In this document: positions 42,302 through 51,678 of the stretch, in pieces
Numbering within the stretch: the stretch's first letter is position 1
How the letters are laid out: each line of letters opens with the position of its first letter
DNA from: Paenibacillus sp. EZ-K15
GTDB lineage: Bacteria > Bacillota > Bacilli > Paenibacillales > Paenibacillaceae
NCBI RefSeq assembly: GCF_002573715.1
Contig: NZ_PDHM01000017.1
Location: 62,001 to 126,000 of the forward strand
DNA: 64,000 nt
Direction: 5' to 3'
Notes under the pieces: model-generated
The model's database searches: none
Told to the model about the DNA's origin: nothing
The model's input: the letters and a program-made list of their open reading frames with translations, nothing else
Program-made: the position numbers and the translations under genes

Positions 42302-44051
42302 CCAAATGCTCCCCTTTCTTGGGCAAAGAAATCCGTATTTCGGTTCCACGCTCCGGCGCACTGTCTACGTGAAATTCCGCACCGTCCCCGTAATAGAGCC
42401 GGAGCCGCCGGATCAGATTGGACACCGCATATCCCTTCTTCGACTCCAGCCAAAAGAGTGCGCGCACTTGTGTCTGGTCCATTCCCCTTCCATTATCACG
42501 TACGGCAATCGTCCAGCGTTTCTCATCCCCGCTAATTTCGATTTCGATTAGGCCGCCGTTCTTCAGGTCGCGAAAACCATGCAAAATGCTGTTCTCCACC
42601 AGCGGCTGCAAAATGATGCGCGGAATCAAAAGCGATGACACCTCCGGTTCGCGTACATGGATCTCATAAGAGAATAAGTCTTCATAGCAGCTTAACTGCA
42701 GTTCCAAATACTGGCGCACATGCTCCAGTTCTTTCGACATTGTCGTAATTTCCTGACCATTGTTCAGCCCGAGTTGGAACAGGCGGGAAAGCGACATGAC
42801 CATTTGCTGCGACGGCTCGATCTGCTTCAATTTCAATTTCCAGTAGATGGTGTTGAGCGTGTTGTACAGAAAATGCGGGTCCATCTGCGCCGACAGCGCC
42901 TTGATCTCCGCCGATCGCTTATGCGTCTGCGCTTCCGTAACCTCATCAATCAACACCACAATTTGTTCCAGCATCCGGTTAAACCGGAATCCCACTTGAC
43001 CCAGTTCATCTCCGCTGCCGCTATCAAAACGGGCGGTCAGATCGTTGTTCTCGACCCGCTTCATCACCTTCAGCAGCCCTTGCAGCGGCTTCAGCAAATA
43101 GCGTGCAAATGCTCCAGAAATCAGCGTGGTGACGGTAAAGGCGGCCAGCGTAACCCCGGCGATCAGCCATTTGACGTATACCATGTCCTGGAGCACGTCG
43201 GCCCGGGAACGGATGGTGGTCATCGTCCAATCCGCTATGCCGAGACGGGCATAATTAAGCAGATAGGTTTGGCCCTCCATTTCAAAGGGCTGACTTCCCT
43301 CCGAGCGGTTCATCATGCCACTCAAATTACCCGTCTCCACTGCCTGCCTGACCAGCGGTTCCTTCAAGGGGTAAACCGCCTCTCCATCAGCGTTCAGCAA
43401 GAAGCTGGACGCCCCTTCCGCGGTGTTCCCCTGCACCAGCTTGCGGAAACCGTCCTCACGGATATTCACGACAATATAAACACCGCTGACCGGCGTGTCA
43501 AAGATCGGCTCCAAAATAAGCGAGATGACGCGTTCCTTGCCGGAGAAGAGCATATCCTCATGACCTTCCACCCAAAGGTTCTTTTTCTCCTGCTCGATGC
43601 GTGCATACAGATTGGTATCCTCGAATGCGGTGAGCCGATTTCGGTTCATGGACGAAGGATAAAATTCGCCAATCGGCGTAAATACGTAGATGGATTGGAT
43701 TAGCGGCTCGGCGATCCGCGCCTGCGAGAAAACGTTATCAAGATCGTTCAGATGCGTGTAATATCTGCTGGCATCCCCGGAGGCGGCATCCTTCAGCATG
43801 TCGTAGAAAGGCTGGCTGATCATAAACGTCATCATAATCAGCATCAGTTTGTTCAGCTTCTCATCCACGATCTGCGCGGATCTGACCACCGTGTCCTGCG
43901 TGAGCTTCAGCGCATTCTTTTCCAGCGTGGCAGCCGAGATATAATAAGACAACCCTCCGGTCATCAGGACAGAAAGCACGATGACAGCCAGAAAAGCGAC
44001 CTTGAGTTTGTTGCGGAATGATTGCCTGCGGAGGTACTCCAAGCTTTTCAC
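42288..44051 (-). CDS. YesM-like sensor histidine kinase
   Basis: The 587-residue kinase has a TM helix near 15-37, an extracellular dCache-like sensor region, a second TM helix (about 285-310), a HAMP domain (LLKPLQGLLKVMKRVENNDL) and the His_kinase motif QMDPHFLYNTLNTIYWK near 395, followed by the ATPase domain (LVENSILHGF, VRDNGRGM). It senses an extracellular signal for the second polysaccharide locus. It is downstream of the GH28-like gene on the same strand, but a terminator separates them. Confidence 0.93.
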   Translation of the reverse strand: MKSLEYLRRQSFRNKLKVAFLAVIVLSVLMTGGLSYYISAATLEKNALKLTQDTVVRSAQIVDEKLNKLMLIMMTFMISQPFYDMLKDAASGDASRYYTHLNDLDNVFSQARIAEPLIQSIYVFTPIGEFYPSSMNRNRLTAFEDTNLYARIEQEKKNLWVEGHEDMLFSGKERVISLILEPIFDTPVSGVYIVVNIREDGFRKLVQGNTAEGASSFLLNADGEAVYPLKEPLVRQAVETGNLSGMMNRSEGSQPFEMEGQTYLLNYARLGIADWTMTTIRSRADVLQDMVYVKWLIAGVTLAAFTVTTLISGAFARYLLKPLQGLLKVMKRVENNDLTARFDSGSGDELGQVGFRFNRMLEQIVVLIDEVTEAQTHKRSAEIKALSAQMDPHFLYNTLNTIYWKLKLKQIEPSQQMVMSLSRLFQLGLNNGQEITTMSKELEHVRQYLELQLSCYEDLFSYEIHVREPEVSSLLIPRIILQPLVENSILHGFRDLKNGGLIEIEISGDEKRWTIAVRDNGRGMDQTQVRALFWLESKKGYAVSNLIRRLRLYYGDGAEFHVDSAPERGTEIRISLPKKGEHLDEQS

Positions 44052-44106
44052 GCCTTCCGTTAAATTCTATTCTTTGATTATGTCACTGCATCCCCTGTAC
44101 GACAAT

Positions 44107-44163
44107 GCAAAAAAACGAAGCTGTCCCTAGCAGCCATTCATGGCTTTAGGGGCAGCTCCTTCG
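44107..44163 (-). terminator. Terminator after the GH28-like gene
   Basis: GGAGCTGCCCCTAAAGCC pairs with GGCTGCTAGGGACAGCTTC on the minus strand, followed by GTTTTTTT. It lies about 70 bases after the stop at 44233, between this gene and the histidine kinase gene. Confidence 0.85.
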
Positions 44164-44232
44164 TATGATCCCATTAACGCTGACCAACCTGTGTATCGGC
44201 TCTTATTGACACGGTACGGGATGCCGTACTAG

Positions 44233-47200
44233 TTAGATCGGTGCAGGTGCCAGTACCACAGCATCATCAAAAGCTACGCCTGCCGAAGTGGTCCGAAATC
44301 CTATTTTTCCTGCTGTCAGTTCCGTCTCGGGATTGGTCCATTCCACTTTTAATTCCCCACCCACATAACCTTTTATTGTGTTCCCTTCAATGGAAGCCTT
44401 CATCGTATACCACTGGTTCGCCTGAGCTGTAAACGGGGTACTGGATACAAGGGTCATGACGTTCTCCACGGATTTGTACAACTCCAGCTTTTGGGCTGCA
44501 GAATGGATTCGGAACATATAGAAATTACCCGCATCCTGTACCCTGAAGAGAATGCCTGCGTTGGCATTGGTGATGGGCATTTTCGCTTTGGCTTCATACG
44601 TATAATCCGTCCACGAATCGCCGGCAGTAATGACTGCAGTGGCTGGTTGATTCTGGATCAAGGCTTTCGTGCCGTCAGTTATTACATCCCAGGAGCCTGA
44701 AGCAGACGTCCATCCTCCGTCATTTCCATTTTCGAAATCGTCGCTGAATCGGATGACCGTAGGATCCGGATTCACGGGAGGTTCATTCACGTCCGTGACA
44801 TGGATCGTAAAGGTCTTCTCAACATACAGTCCGCCTGAGTCTGTACTCCTCACCCGGATGCTGTAGCTATCCTTGGCTTCGTAATCAGGCGTTACGGCTA
44901 GAAACAATTTATTGTCCGAAATGGTGAAGCTGCTGTTGTCCACATCCCCTGCCCCTGCTATCAGCATATAAGCAAATGTTTCTTCCGCATCTGGGTCGCT
45001 GGTGGAAAAGGTTCCGACCATGCCTCCCGCCGTCGTGTTTTCAACAACACTGTTGTGTGAAAGGGCAATCTCCTCGGGCGCTTTATTGAGGAGACTAACC
45101 ACGGCATCGTCAAAATGGACGCCAGCCGAGGTGGTCCGGAATCCGATCCCCCCAGCCGTCAATTCGGTTACAGGATTGGTCCATTCCATCTTTAATTCTC
45201 CATCCACGTAACAGGAAATCGTGTTCCCTTGCATAACCGCCTTAACCTTATACCACTGTTTCTCAATCGCCGTGAACGGCTTACTGTTTACAAGCGTCAG
45301 TTGTCCATTCACGGATTTGAACAACTCCAGCTGTTGATTCGATGAATGAATGCGATACATATAATAATTGTTTGCATCCTGCACCCTGAAGACCATGCCC
45401 GCGTTGGCATTGGTGATGGGCATTCTTAATCTGGCTTCATAAACGTAATCCGTCCATGAACCCCCGCTATTAGCGGTAATCAGGGAGGTGGTTGTCTGGT
45501 TCCCGCTGGACAGCACGTGATTCGTGCCGACTGTCGGGACGGTCCAGCCGCCGGATATCGACGTCCAACCCGCCATATTTCCGTCTTCGAAATTGTCGCT
45601 GAATAGCGGCGGCTTGGAATTGGCAAAAACGATCCCATTTACATTGTTATTAACGGTAACATTCAAGTCGTCCAGGGTTGTTGCAAGCTTGCCTCCAACA
45701 TAAACATCTGTGAACGTGACGCCGTTAACCCTTCCGCCTTTCGTGGCATTCCCGGAAATTCTGGATTTCTGGGTGCCGGTCTCGCGAACATTGATGTTCT
45801 TAACTACAACATTGCTTACATCGCCGGAAGTGCTGGTGGACACTCCAAGCCAATAGTTCCCGAATTGATTGATACCGACGCGTTCGATGTCGATATTTTC
45901 AAACGTAATATTTTGGGCGTAACCTTCCTCCGGGAGAGTATTCAGTTGGTATCCATGATCAATAAGCAATGCTCGGGCGCTTTGATACACATACGAATTT
46001 CGGATGGTTACGCCAATTTGCGGCTGGGCTACGCCCATGCCAATCTTGAAAGCCGCGCATCTTGTCCATGCAAAAGCGTCATCAAAGACCACGTTTTCCA
46101 AATGTTCAAGCTCGCCCGGCCAGTCTTTAGACATCCCCGTTTGCAGCCAGGTTTTAGTGGAATAAGTGTCATCATCCGAAATGGCAATCGAATGTTGAAC
46201 AAGCACGTTCTGACTCTCATTGATATCGATAACGTCATTCTCGATTTTGTATAAATCCTGGAATCCCTTAAGATTGTTTATGGTCACATTGTCGGAACGA
46301 ACCACCATAAACGACCAGAAGCCGCCATCCCGCAATATTAAGCCGTCAAAAGTAAAATTGGATGTTGCGATCGGAACGAGCAGGTTATTGAGGAACCCTT
46401 CATTCTTATTCGGCGCCGGCATCTTTCGCTCTCGCATCGCAATGCCTTTTCCATCAATGGTTCCCCGTCCCCGTATCGTAATATTGCTGGAGTCTACGGC
46501 AGTACGAATAAAATACGTTCCATCCGCATTCCGTGAATCCTTGCGAAAATCAATCACGTAGTCTTCCCCCTTGCCCGTGCCGACAATGACGGCGCCGCCG
46601 GCCAGGTAAAAGGTTACGTTGCTTTTTAATGTCAGGTTCCCGCTCTTATAAACACCTGCCGGAATGAATACAACGCCGCCTCCGGCGTGATGGGCGTCAT
46701 CGATCGCCTGCTGAATCGGGCCCGATGCCAGCGATCTACCCGTGTTATCCGCGTGGTATGGCGACTGCGTCACATTATAAATCCCGGCACCTGTGGACGG
46801 GGGAATATCCGTCTCCAAGGGATCTGCTGCGATGACAATCTTCTTCCTCTGGTCATTGATTTTCACGATGACATAGGTTGAGGATGAAAGCGAGAACGTC
46901 AGCTTGTTCCCGTTGACCGTGCCTTCGATATTTTTAGCCTGAGGACTGATGGAGTATGATGTAATCGGCACATTGTTGGTAACTTCGATACGGACCGTGC
47001 CGGAAAAAGAAAATTGAGCATAATCATAATCAGCCAGATAACTGATTACAGGTATCGCTTCGTTGTTCGCTTTCAACGAAAACACGCCGGATGCGGTATA
47101 GATGGCTGGCATCGGGTAATTTTGTATCGTGGCCGGAGCATCGGCGGTCAGTGCCAAAGATGCCGGATCAGCGGCATCCGTCATATCCATTGAAGAAATT

Positions 47201-47307
47201 GAATAGCTATCGATTTCTGCGGCATCCGCAGTTCGGGGTGAGAATCCTGTGATCATTAAGGCAAGCACTACCAACAGACTAACTGCTTTTCTTGTAATGG
47301 TAAGCAT
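44233..47307 (-). CDS. Secreted GH28-like beta-helix enzyme with two LamG-like modules and a cadherin-like module
   Basis: The 1024-residue exported protein has a signal peptide (ending near residue 30, ADA), a beta-sandwich domain (about 60-165), and a right-handed beta-helix (about 175-560) that begins with a pectate-lyase-type segment. GH28-like catalytic landmarks are recognisable but altered: ENDVIDI, ISDDDTYSTKTW and LLIDHGYQLN in place of NTD, DD and GHG. Two about 190-residue LamG/DUF1080-like modules (FEDGNMAGWTS.., FENGNDGGWTS..) flank a cadherin-like domain (about 770-870). It likely cleaves a polysaccharide outside the cell, but I cannot name the linkage. The ATG at 47307 follows GAGGAGGTATTT. 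It is the first gene of the second locus. Confidence 0.82.
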   Translation of the reverse strand: MLTITRKAVSLLVVLALMITGFSPRTADAAEIDSYSISSMDMTDAADPASLALTADAPATIQNYPMPAIYTASGVFSLKANNEAIPVISYLADYDYAQFSFSGTVRIEVTNNVPITSYSISPQAKNIEGTVNGNKLTFSLSSSTYVIVKINDQRKKIVIAADPLETDIPPSTGAGIYNVTQSPYHADNTGRSLASGPIQQAIDDAHHAGGGVVFIPAGVYKSGNLTLKSNVTFYLAGGAVIVGTGKGEDYVIDFRKDSRNADGTYFIRTAVDSSNITIRGRGTIDGKGIAMRERKMPAPNKNEGFLNNLLVPIATSNFTFDGLILRDGGFWSFMVVRSDNVTINNLKGFQDLYKIENDVIDINESQNVLVQHSIAISDDDTYSTKTWLQTGMSKDWPGELEHLENVVFDDAFAWTRCAAFKIGMGVAQPQIGVTIRNSYVYQSARALLIDHGYQLNTLPEEGYAQNITFENIDIERVGINQFGNYWLGVSTSTSGDVSNVVVKNINVRETGTQKSRISGNATKGGRVNGVTFTDVYVGGKLATTLDDLNVTVNNNVNGIVFANSKPPLFSDNFEDGNMAGWTSISGGWTVPTVGTNHVLSSGNQTTTSLITANSGGSWTDYVYEARLRMPITNANAGMVFRVQDANNYYMYRIHSSNQQLELFKSVNGQLTLVNSKPFTAIEKQWYKVKAVMQGNTISCYVDGELKMEWTNPVTELTAGGIGFRTTSAGVHFDDAVVSLLNKAPEEIALSHNSVVENTTAGGMVGTFSTSDPDAEETFAYMLIAGAGDVDNSSFTISDNKLFLAVTPDYEAKDSYSIRVRSTDSGGLYVEKTFTIHVTDVNEPPVNPDPTVIRFSDDFENGNDGGWTSASGSWDVITDGTKALIQNQPATAVITAGDSWTDYTYEAKAKMPITNANAGILFRVQDAGNFYMFRIHSAAQKLELYKSVENVMTLVSSTPFTAQANQWYTMKASIEGNTIKGYVGGELKVEWTNPETELTAGKIGFRTTSAGVAFDDAVVLAPAPI
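44261..45555 (-). repeat. Internal duplication of the LamG-like module in the GH28-like gene
   Basis: The segment at about 44261-44700 and the one at about 45103-45555 encode two closely similar modules. Shared blocks include WTNP.TELTAG.IGFRTTSAGV.FDDAVV and RMPITNANAG. Identity is visible at DNA level (for example GATTGGTCCATTCCA in both). The cadherin-like module lies between them. Confidence 0.75.
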
Positions 47308-47503
47308 AAATACCTCCTCAAGATTATTCATCTGCCCCATGATAATAAGGCGGCGCAGCTTCTGTTCGACAGGATGAATTCTTGCTTGGTTTTTTGTGAA
47401 AGGCGCTAAACATTTTACCGGAAGCAAGCAGCCCGCTTTCTGACGTTCACTCCCCCCTCCATCCAAACTTTTCACTGTCACGATGGATTATAATCCCTGC
47501 CCA

Positions 47504-47534
47504 TAAAAAAAGGAGTGGGGCAAGCCCACTCTCC
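47504..47534 (-). terminator. Terminator after the PEP mutase-like gene
   Basis: GGAGAGTGGG and CCCCACTCC pair (loop CTTG) and are followed by TTTTTTT on the minus strand, about 105 bases after the stop at 47641. Confidence 0.85.
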
Positions 47535-47640
47535 AGGGATACATTTTAACTGTTCTCCATCGCTACCGATTCACCGGCAGCCATAGCGTTGCGGGAATGA
47601 AGATCTACGCAGACGCTATCTCCGTTGATTGCTACCAAGG

Positions 47641-48462
47641 CTACGTTTCCGATAAATCGTCGTAAGAAAGGACTCTCGAAGTCATATGCTCAAAAGTTCC
47701 CTTCTCCAACATTTCTTGGCCCATGCGATGCAGAAGCGATATTGCGGCGCGAAAAGGTCCTGAGCCGGTGCTGATGCGCTGAATCCCTAGCGCTTCAAGT
47801 TCATTTGCGGAAGGCATTCCCGGCCCGGCCAATACATTGATCGGACAGCTTATTTCTTTGCGCAGTGTTTGGATGTCGGAGATTTCCTGGATTCCAGGAA
47901 CAAAAATACATTCTGCTCCGGCTTCCTGGTAGGCATGGGCCCGTTTGATCGTCTCTTCAAGCCTCCCGGCAGGCGGCATGGACTTGATCCAATAAGAATC
48001 GATGCGGGCATTGATAAAGAGAGGATAACCCATGGCATTCCCCAGCTCCCGGATCACGGCTATTTTATTTTGCTGGACCGGAATATCATGCAGCGGCGCT
48101 TGGCGATCCATGTGGCTGTCTTCTATGTTTATCCCCGCCGCGCCTGCCTTGATCACCTGCTTAACCGACTCGGCGACTTCATCAGGTGTTTGTCCATACC
48201 CGTCTTCCATATCCACGGTAACCGGAATATCCACGGCTTGCACGATCCTGCGGACCGTAGCCAGCATCCGATCGAAGGGCATATTCCGATCCGCATACCC
48301 ATGGGAAACCGCTATGCCAGCACTTGTCGTGCCAATGGCCCTGAAGCCGCACTTCTCGAAAGTTTTCGCGCTCGCAGCATCCCATGCATTGGGCAAAATA
48401 AAGAAATTGGAGTGAAGCTTATTAAAAATGGCAAGCTTCTCAAGCTGTTTTGTCATGTCCAT
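47641..48462 (-). CDS. Isocitrate lyase / PEP mutase superfamily enzyme
   Basis: The 273-residue TIM-barrel protein has the superfamily motifs LPNAWDAASAKTFEKCGFRA, TTSAGIAVSHGYAD, VDMEDGYG and INIEDSHMD. These match the 2-methylisocitrate lyase/phosphoenolpyruvate mutase group often annotated as oxaloacetate decarboxylase or carboxyvinyl-carboxyphosphonate phosphorylmutase. The catalytic KKCGH motif of isocitrate lyases is absent, so the reaction remains open. GGGAGGG lies seven bases before the ATG. It is a single-gene unit with a terminator. Confidence 0.85.
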   Translation of the reverse strand: MDMTKQLEKLAIFNKLHSNFFILPNAWDAASAKTFEKCGFRAIGTTSAGIAVSHGYADRNMPFDRMLATVRRIVQAVDIPVTVDMEDGYGQTPDEVAESVKQVIKAGAAGINIEDSHMDRQAPLHDIPVQQNKIAVIRELGNAMGYPLFINARIDSYWIKSMPPAGRLEETIKRAHAYQEAGAECIFVPGIQEISDIQTLRKEISCPINVLAGPGMPSANELEALGIQRISTGSGPFRAAISLLHRMGQEMLEKGTFEHMTSRVLSYDDLSET

Positions 48463-48584
48463 ACCATAGCCCTCCCCATCTATTTTTGTCTGGCGTACTT
48501 TTGTATATAGTATAAACCGAGTTCTATTCGATAATCATCGAAATATGGAATGCACATTGAGTTCCAGAAGGATATGGAAAAGGT

Positions 48585-49079
48585 TTAAAAAGCACTGTCA
48601 AACGTGCGTTCCATTGATTCGGCGTCTTTAGAAACCGCGAAAAAGACAAATGGCCCCTTCGTCTTTAATACATGATGATCGACCAGAAAGTATTCATCTG
48701 GTCGATAATCCTTGAATTTCATTTTCTGTGCTTCGATTCGTTGCTCAATATTCTCTTTGACGCTTTCTGCCTGACGCTCATCCTTTAGCTTGATGACGGC
48801 CAATTCATCAGCTTTTACATTCGATGTAGACGTATAAAGAATAAAATCATCCACGCTGTCTGTATCCATCTTATACAATTTCTGCAGCTTATTCAGATCC
48901 TGCTTTTTCATTTCTTTTAGGCTCACTGCCTGTCCGATACTTTCTCCGATTTCGGTGACCGACAGCTGTTCTGAAGTCTTCTCATCCTTGCCTGCGCATC
49001 CGGACAATACGCCCATCACGACGACGAATGCAAGCATAACCGAGTAAAAACTTCTTTTCTCTGTCCATTGTTTTTTCAT
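48585..49079 (-). CDS. DUF4358-family lipoprotein
   Basis: The 164-residue lipoprotein has a signal peptide with lipobox LSGC (Cys28). The mature part has the DUF4358 pattern of a short alpha/beta domain (KLYKMDTDSVDDFILYTSTS, then ADELAVIKLKDERQAESVKE). Function unknown; the family often sits beside MBOAT/DHHW O-acetylation genes, as here. The ATG at 49079 follows GGAGTGATCAAA; an upstream GTG at 49088 would overlap the DHHW gene. Confidence 0.85.
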   Translation of the reverse strand: MKKQWTEKRSFYSVMLAFVVVMGVLSGCAGKDEKTSEQLSVTEIGESIGQAVSLKEMKKQDLNKLQKLYKMDTDSVDDFILYTSTSNVKADELAVIKLKDERQAESVKENIEQRIEAQKMKFKDYRPDEYFLVDHHVLKTKGPFVFFAVSKDAESMERTFDSAF

Positions 49080-49084
49080 TTTGA

Positions 49085-50224
49085 TCACTCCGTTACATTT
49101 TTTATGGATGGATCCTCGAAAAACGTATTCGCATTATAAAGCAATAGCATGTCCTGGATCCCCTGTTCGTGCACGAACGACGCTAAATCCTCCTCATAAT
49201 ACCGAAGGTCTACCACATGTATTTCGCTAAAGTGCTTTAATAAGAAAGTGATGAGGCTGTTAGCGTATGAATCTTTGACCACCAGCAGTTTTCTACCGCT
49301 CGGATTAGCCGTTTTAATATGGATTCGTGCATGATTACCGTTAAGAAACACCGCATATTTATCCTTCCTCTGCAGCTGCTCCATCGCATACAATGAATCC
49401 GTGGTCTTCTCTTCATCGACATACGTTACAGTATATTTCTCTTGATCCTTTGGCAAATAAAGCTCCAAACGATCGGACTGTACATGTCTGAAACCGCTTT
49501 TTGAATAAAGCGAGCCGTAAAATTCATCGGTTACTTGCTGAATGTTAAACTCTTCCTCTTTCTGAGGTGTCAGCCCCATTTGTCTGCAAAGTTCCAGGTA
49601 AGCGATATAAGCGCCTTTCGTCGTCCAATGATGATCGGTTTTATAATATATAGGTTGATCACGCGCAGCATATAAACTTGGAAAAACATCAATAAAACGA
49701 AGATTAGGATACATCCATTGCTTTACTTTTTTCAGGTAGGCTTCTTGATCGCCGATGATCGTATATTTTGGAAGCTTGTCTTGATATATAGCTGCTGCCG
49801 TTGGCGCCAGCATCACATATTTGTCCAAACCGGGCGTGGCGTGGTCAAACGCATGAATGGCATCAACCTTCTCCTCCAAATCCTTTTCTGCGGGGGGAAT
49901 AAAATTCTGAATCAGATACCCGTCTTTGCCGATGTAAATTCCGTTGCTCTCCTTTTTCCCCATCATGCGGTCCATATCGGTTTTTGCCCCCATCCAAAAG
50001 TCTCTGAAAACAAATTGGTCGGATACATATTTTTCGAAATCGGCAGTGAAATCTCCTGACAGCAATGCTTTCAGCGAGAAATGCGGCAGCTGCTCCAGCA
50101 TCCGGTTTTCCGACTCCGAAAATGAACGATCCGCCGACAAAAGATTAAGAACTGCGATGACGCTTATAAACAAGAGCAGCAATAAGGCCAGCAATTTACT
50201 TTTGAAATTTTTGTAATATCCCAT
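49085..50224 (-). CDS. DHHW-family (AlgJ/AlgX-like) SGNH acetyltransferase partner
   Basis: The 379-residue protein has an N-terminal TM anchor (KLLALLLLLFISVIAVLNLL) and an extracytoplasmic SGNH-like domain with the signature TDHHWTTKGAYIAYLEL near 195-212 and VVKDSYANS near 315. It is expected to receive acyl groups from the MBOAT protein and pass them to an extracellular glycan. It lies 12 bases after the MBOAT gene and next to the DUF4358 gene, forming a three-gene O-acetylation unit. AAAAGGGGACAGCC precedes the ATG. Confidence 0.88.
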   Translation of the reverse strand: MGYYKNFKSKLLALLLLLFISVIAVLNLLSADRSFSESENRMLEQLPHFSLKALLSGDFTADFEKYVSDQFVFRDFWMGAKTDMDRMMGKKESNGIYIGKDGYLIQNFIPPAEKDLEEKVDAIHAFDHATPGLDKYVMLAPTAAAIYQDKLPKYTIIGDQEAYLKKVKQWMYPNLRFIDVFPSLYAARDQPIYYKTDHHWTTKGAYIAYLELCRQMGLTPQKEEEFNIQQVTDEFYGSLYSKSGFRHVQSDRLELYLPKDQEKYTVTYVDEEKTTDSLYAMEQLQRKDKYAVFLNGNHARIHIKTANPSGRKLLVVKDSYANSLITFLLKHFSEIHVVDLRYYEEDLASFVHEQGIQDMLLLYNANTFFEDPSIKNVTE

Positions 50225-50236
50225 GGCTGTCCCCTT

Positions 50237-51643
50237 TTAAAATCGAAAATATAAAAACGGATTGTAGGTTTCATTGACCAAATAAGCCGTCGACAGGAGC
50301 ATAAATACAAGATAGATAAGTGGAACGGTAATCACGCCGGCAATTTTCCGCCTTTCCTTCATGGAAGATAACATCTTTCCTGGAAGCGGTGTTGCACAGA
50401 TTGCCAATACGACAAACAATACAACATTCGTAGACAAATCATAGAGCGCCTGCTGATCCACAAATGCATACCCGCCGAAACCGAACATCACTCCGATGAA
50501 ACGCCAAGCGGAAGCCAGATGCTCCATTTCGAACAATACCCATCCGATCATAACGACCAGAAGCGTGTAGACATGGCCGACAAAAGCGGGTAAACGTCCA
50601 AGACTTTGCAAAAGAAATCGTTTCTCGATGATTACAAAGAAACCGAAATACAAGCCCCACACGATAAAGTTCCAGCTGGCGCCATGCCACAATCCGGTTA
50701 AAAACCATACGACCAGTAAATTCCGGAGCTGCTTCATAAACCCTGACCTATTACCGCCAAGCGGTATATAAACGTATTCCCGAAACCAGCTGCCAAGCGA
50801 AATATGCCATCTGCGCCAAAATTCGGTTACACTTTTAGAGACGTAGGGATAACGGAAATTTTCCATGAAATCAAATCCGAACATTTTCCCCAGTCCTCGT
50901 GCCATATCAGAGTAACCGCTAAAGTCAAAATAGATTTGCAGAGTAAATGCGGTAATGCCCAGCCAGGCGGAGAGTACGCTCAGTTCCTCGATCGGCGTCG
51001 ATTTAACACTCGCCCACAATAATCCGATATTATTAGCCAACAGCACTTTTTTGGCAAGTCCCCTGATGAACAGCTCCGCCCCTTCGCCAAAACGGTCCAG
51101 CGACACCTTACGAGAAACGAGCTGTTTCGCGATATCGCCGTATTTGACGATGGGACCCGCTACAAGCTGCGGGAACATCGTCACATATGCCCCAAAAGAG
51201 ATGAAATTCCTTTGTACCGATACTTTATCCAAGTAAACGTCAACGACATATGACATCGTTTGAAAGGTATAGAAAGATATGCCCACAGGCAGCGGCAACT
51301 CGGCCGCTTGGATATTCATGTGAAACAACTGATTGATGTTGTCCACGACAAAATCCGCATATTTGAAAAATCCGAGAATACCCAGACTGCCGACCATCGA
51401 GCCGATAAAAATCGATCTGGCAATCAGCTTCCGATGTCTATACTTATCGATCAACAGCCCGTTGATATAATCGAAGACCGTGGAGAAGATCATGATGAAA
51501 ATGTATAACGGCTCTCCCCATGCATAAAAAATCAGGCTGACAACAAGGAGGACAGCATTTCGAAATTTCATCGGAGATGCGTAATAGATCAGAATGGTGG
51601 CCGGCAGAAAGAGGAACAGAAATATTAGGCTGCTAAAGACCAA
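50237..51643 (-). CDS. MBOAT-family membrane O-acyltransferase (AlgI/DltB-like)
   Basis: The 468-residue protein has about 11 TM segments. The MBOAT signatures are present: FRYPYVSKSVTEFWRRWHIS (near 268-287), SWFREYVYIPLGGNR and the catalytic His in GLWHGASWNFIVWG (near 318-331). It moves acyl (usually acetyl) groups across the membrane for a cell-surface polysaccharide. The start is a TTG at 51643 after GGGGGTGTGAATA. It probably works with the DHHW protein of the next gene. Confidence 0.93.
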   Translation of the reverse strand: MVFSSLIFLFLFLPATILIYYASPMKFRNAVLLVVSLIFYAWGEPLYIFIMIFSTVFDYINGLLIDKYRHRKLIARSIFIGSMVGSLGILGFFKYADFVVDNINQLFHMNIQAAELPLPVGISFYTFQTMSYVVDVYLDKVSVQRNFISFGAYVTMFPQLVAGPIVKYGDIAKQLVSRKVSLDRFGEGAELFIRGLAKKVLLANNIGLLWASVKSTPIEELSVLSAWLGITAFTLQIYFDFSGYSDMARGLGKMFGFDFMENFRYPYVSKSVTEFWRRWHISLGSWFREYVYIPLGGNRSGFMKQLRNLLVVWFLTGLWHGASWNFIVWGLYFGFFVIIEKRFLLQSLGRLPAFVGHVYTLLVVMIGWVLFEMEHLASAWRFIGVMFGFGGYAFVDQQALYDLSTNVVLFVVLAICATPLPGKMLSSMKERRKIAGVITVPLIYLVFMLLSTAYLVNETYNPFLYFRF

Positions 51644-51678
51644 TATTCACACCCCCGAGTTGGTTGATCCATAGCATG

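Noticed and set aside
41597-42535. A 312-codon open frame on the plus strand
   Set aside because: It is antisense to the response regulator and kinase genes; its composition is that of a shadow frame.
42720-43703. A 327-codon open frame on the plus strand
   Set aside because: It is antisense to the YesM-like kinase gene and has no ribosome binding site or family motif.
44261-45555. Direct repeats that could have been a mobile element
   Set aside because: They are in frame inside one gene and encode two copies of a binding module, so they are domain duplication.
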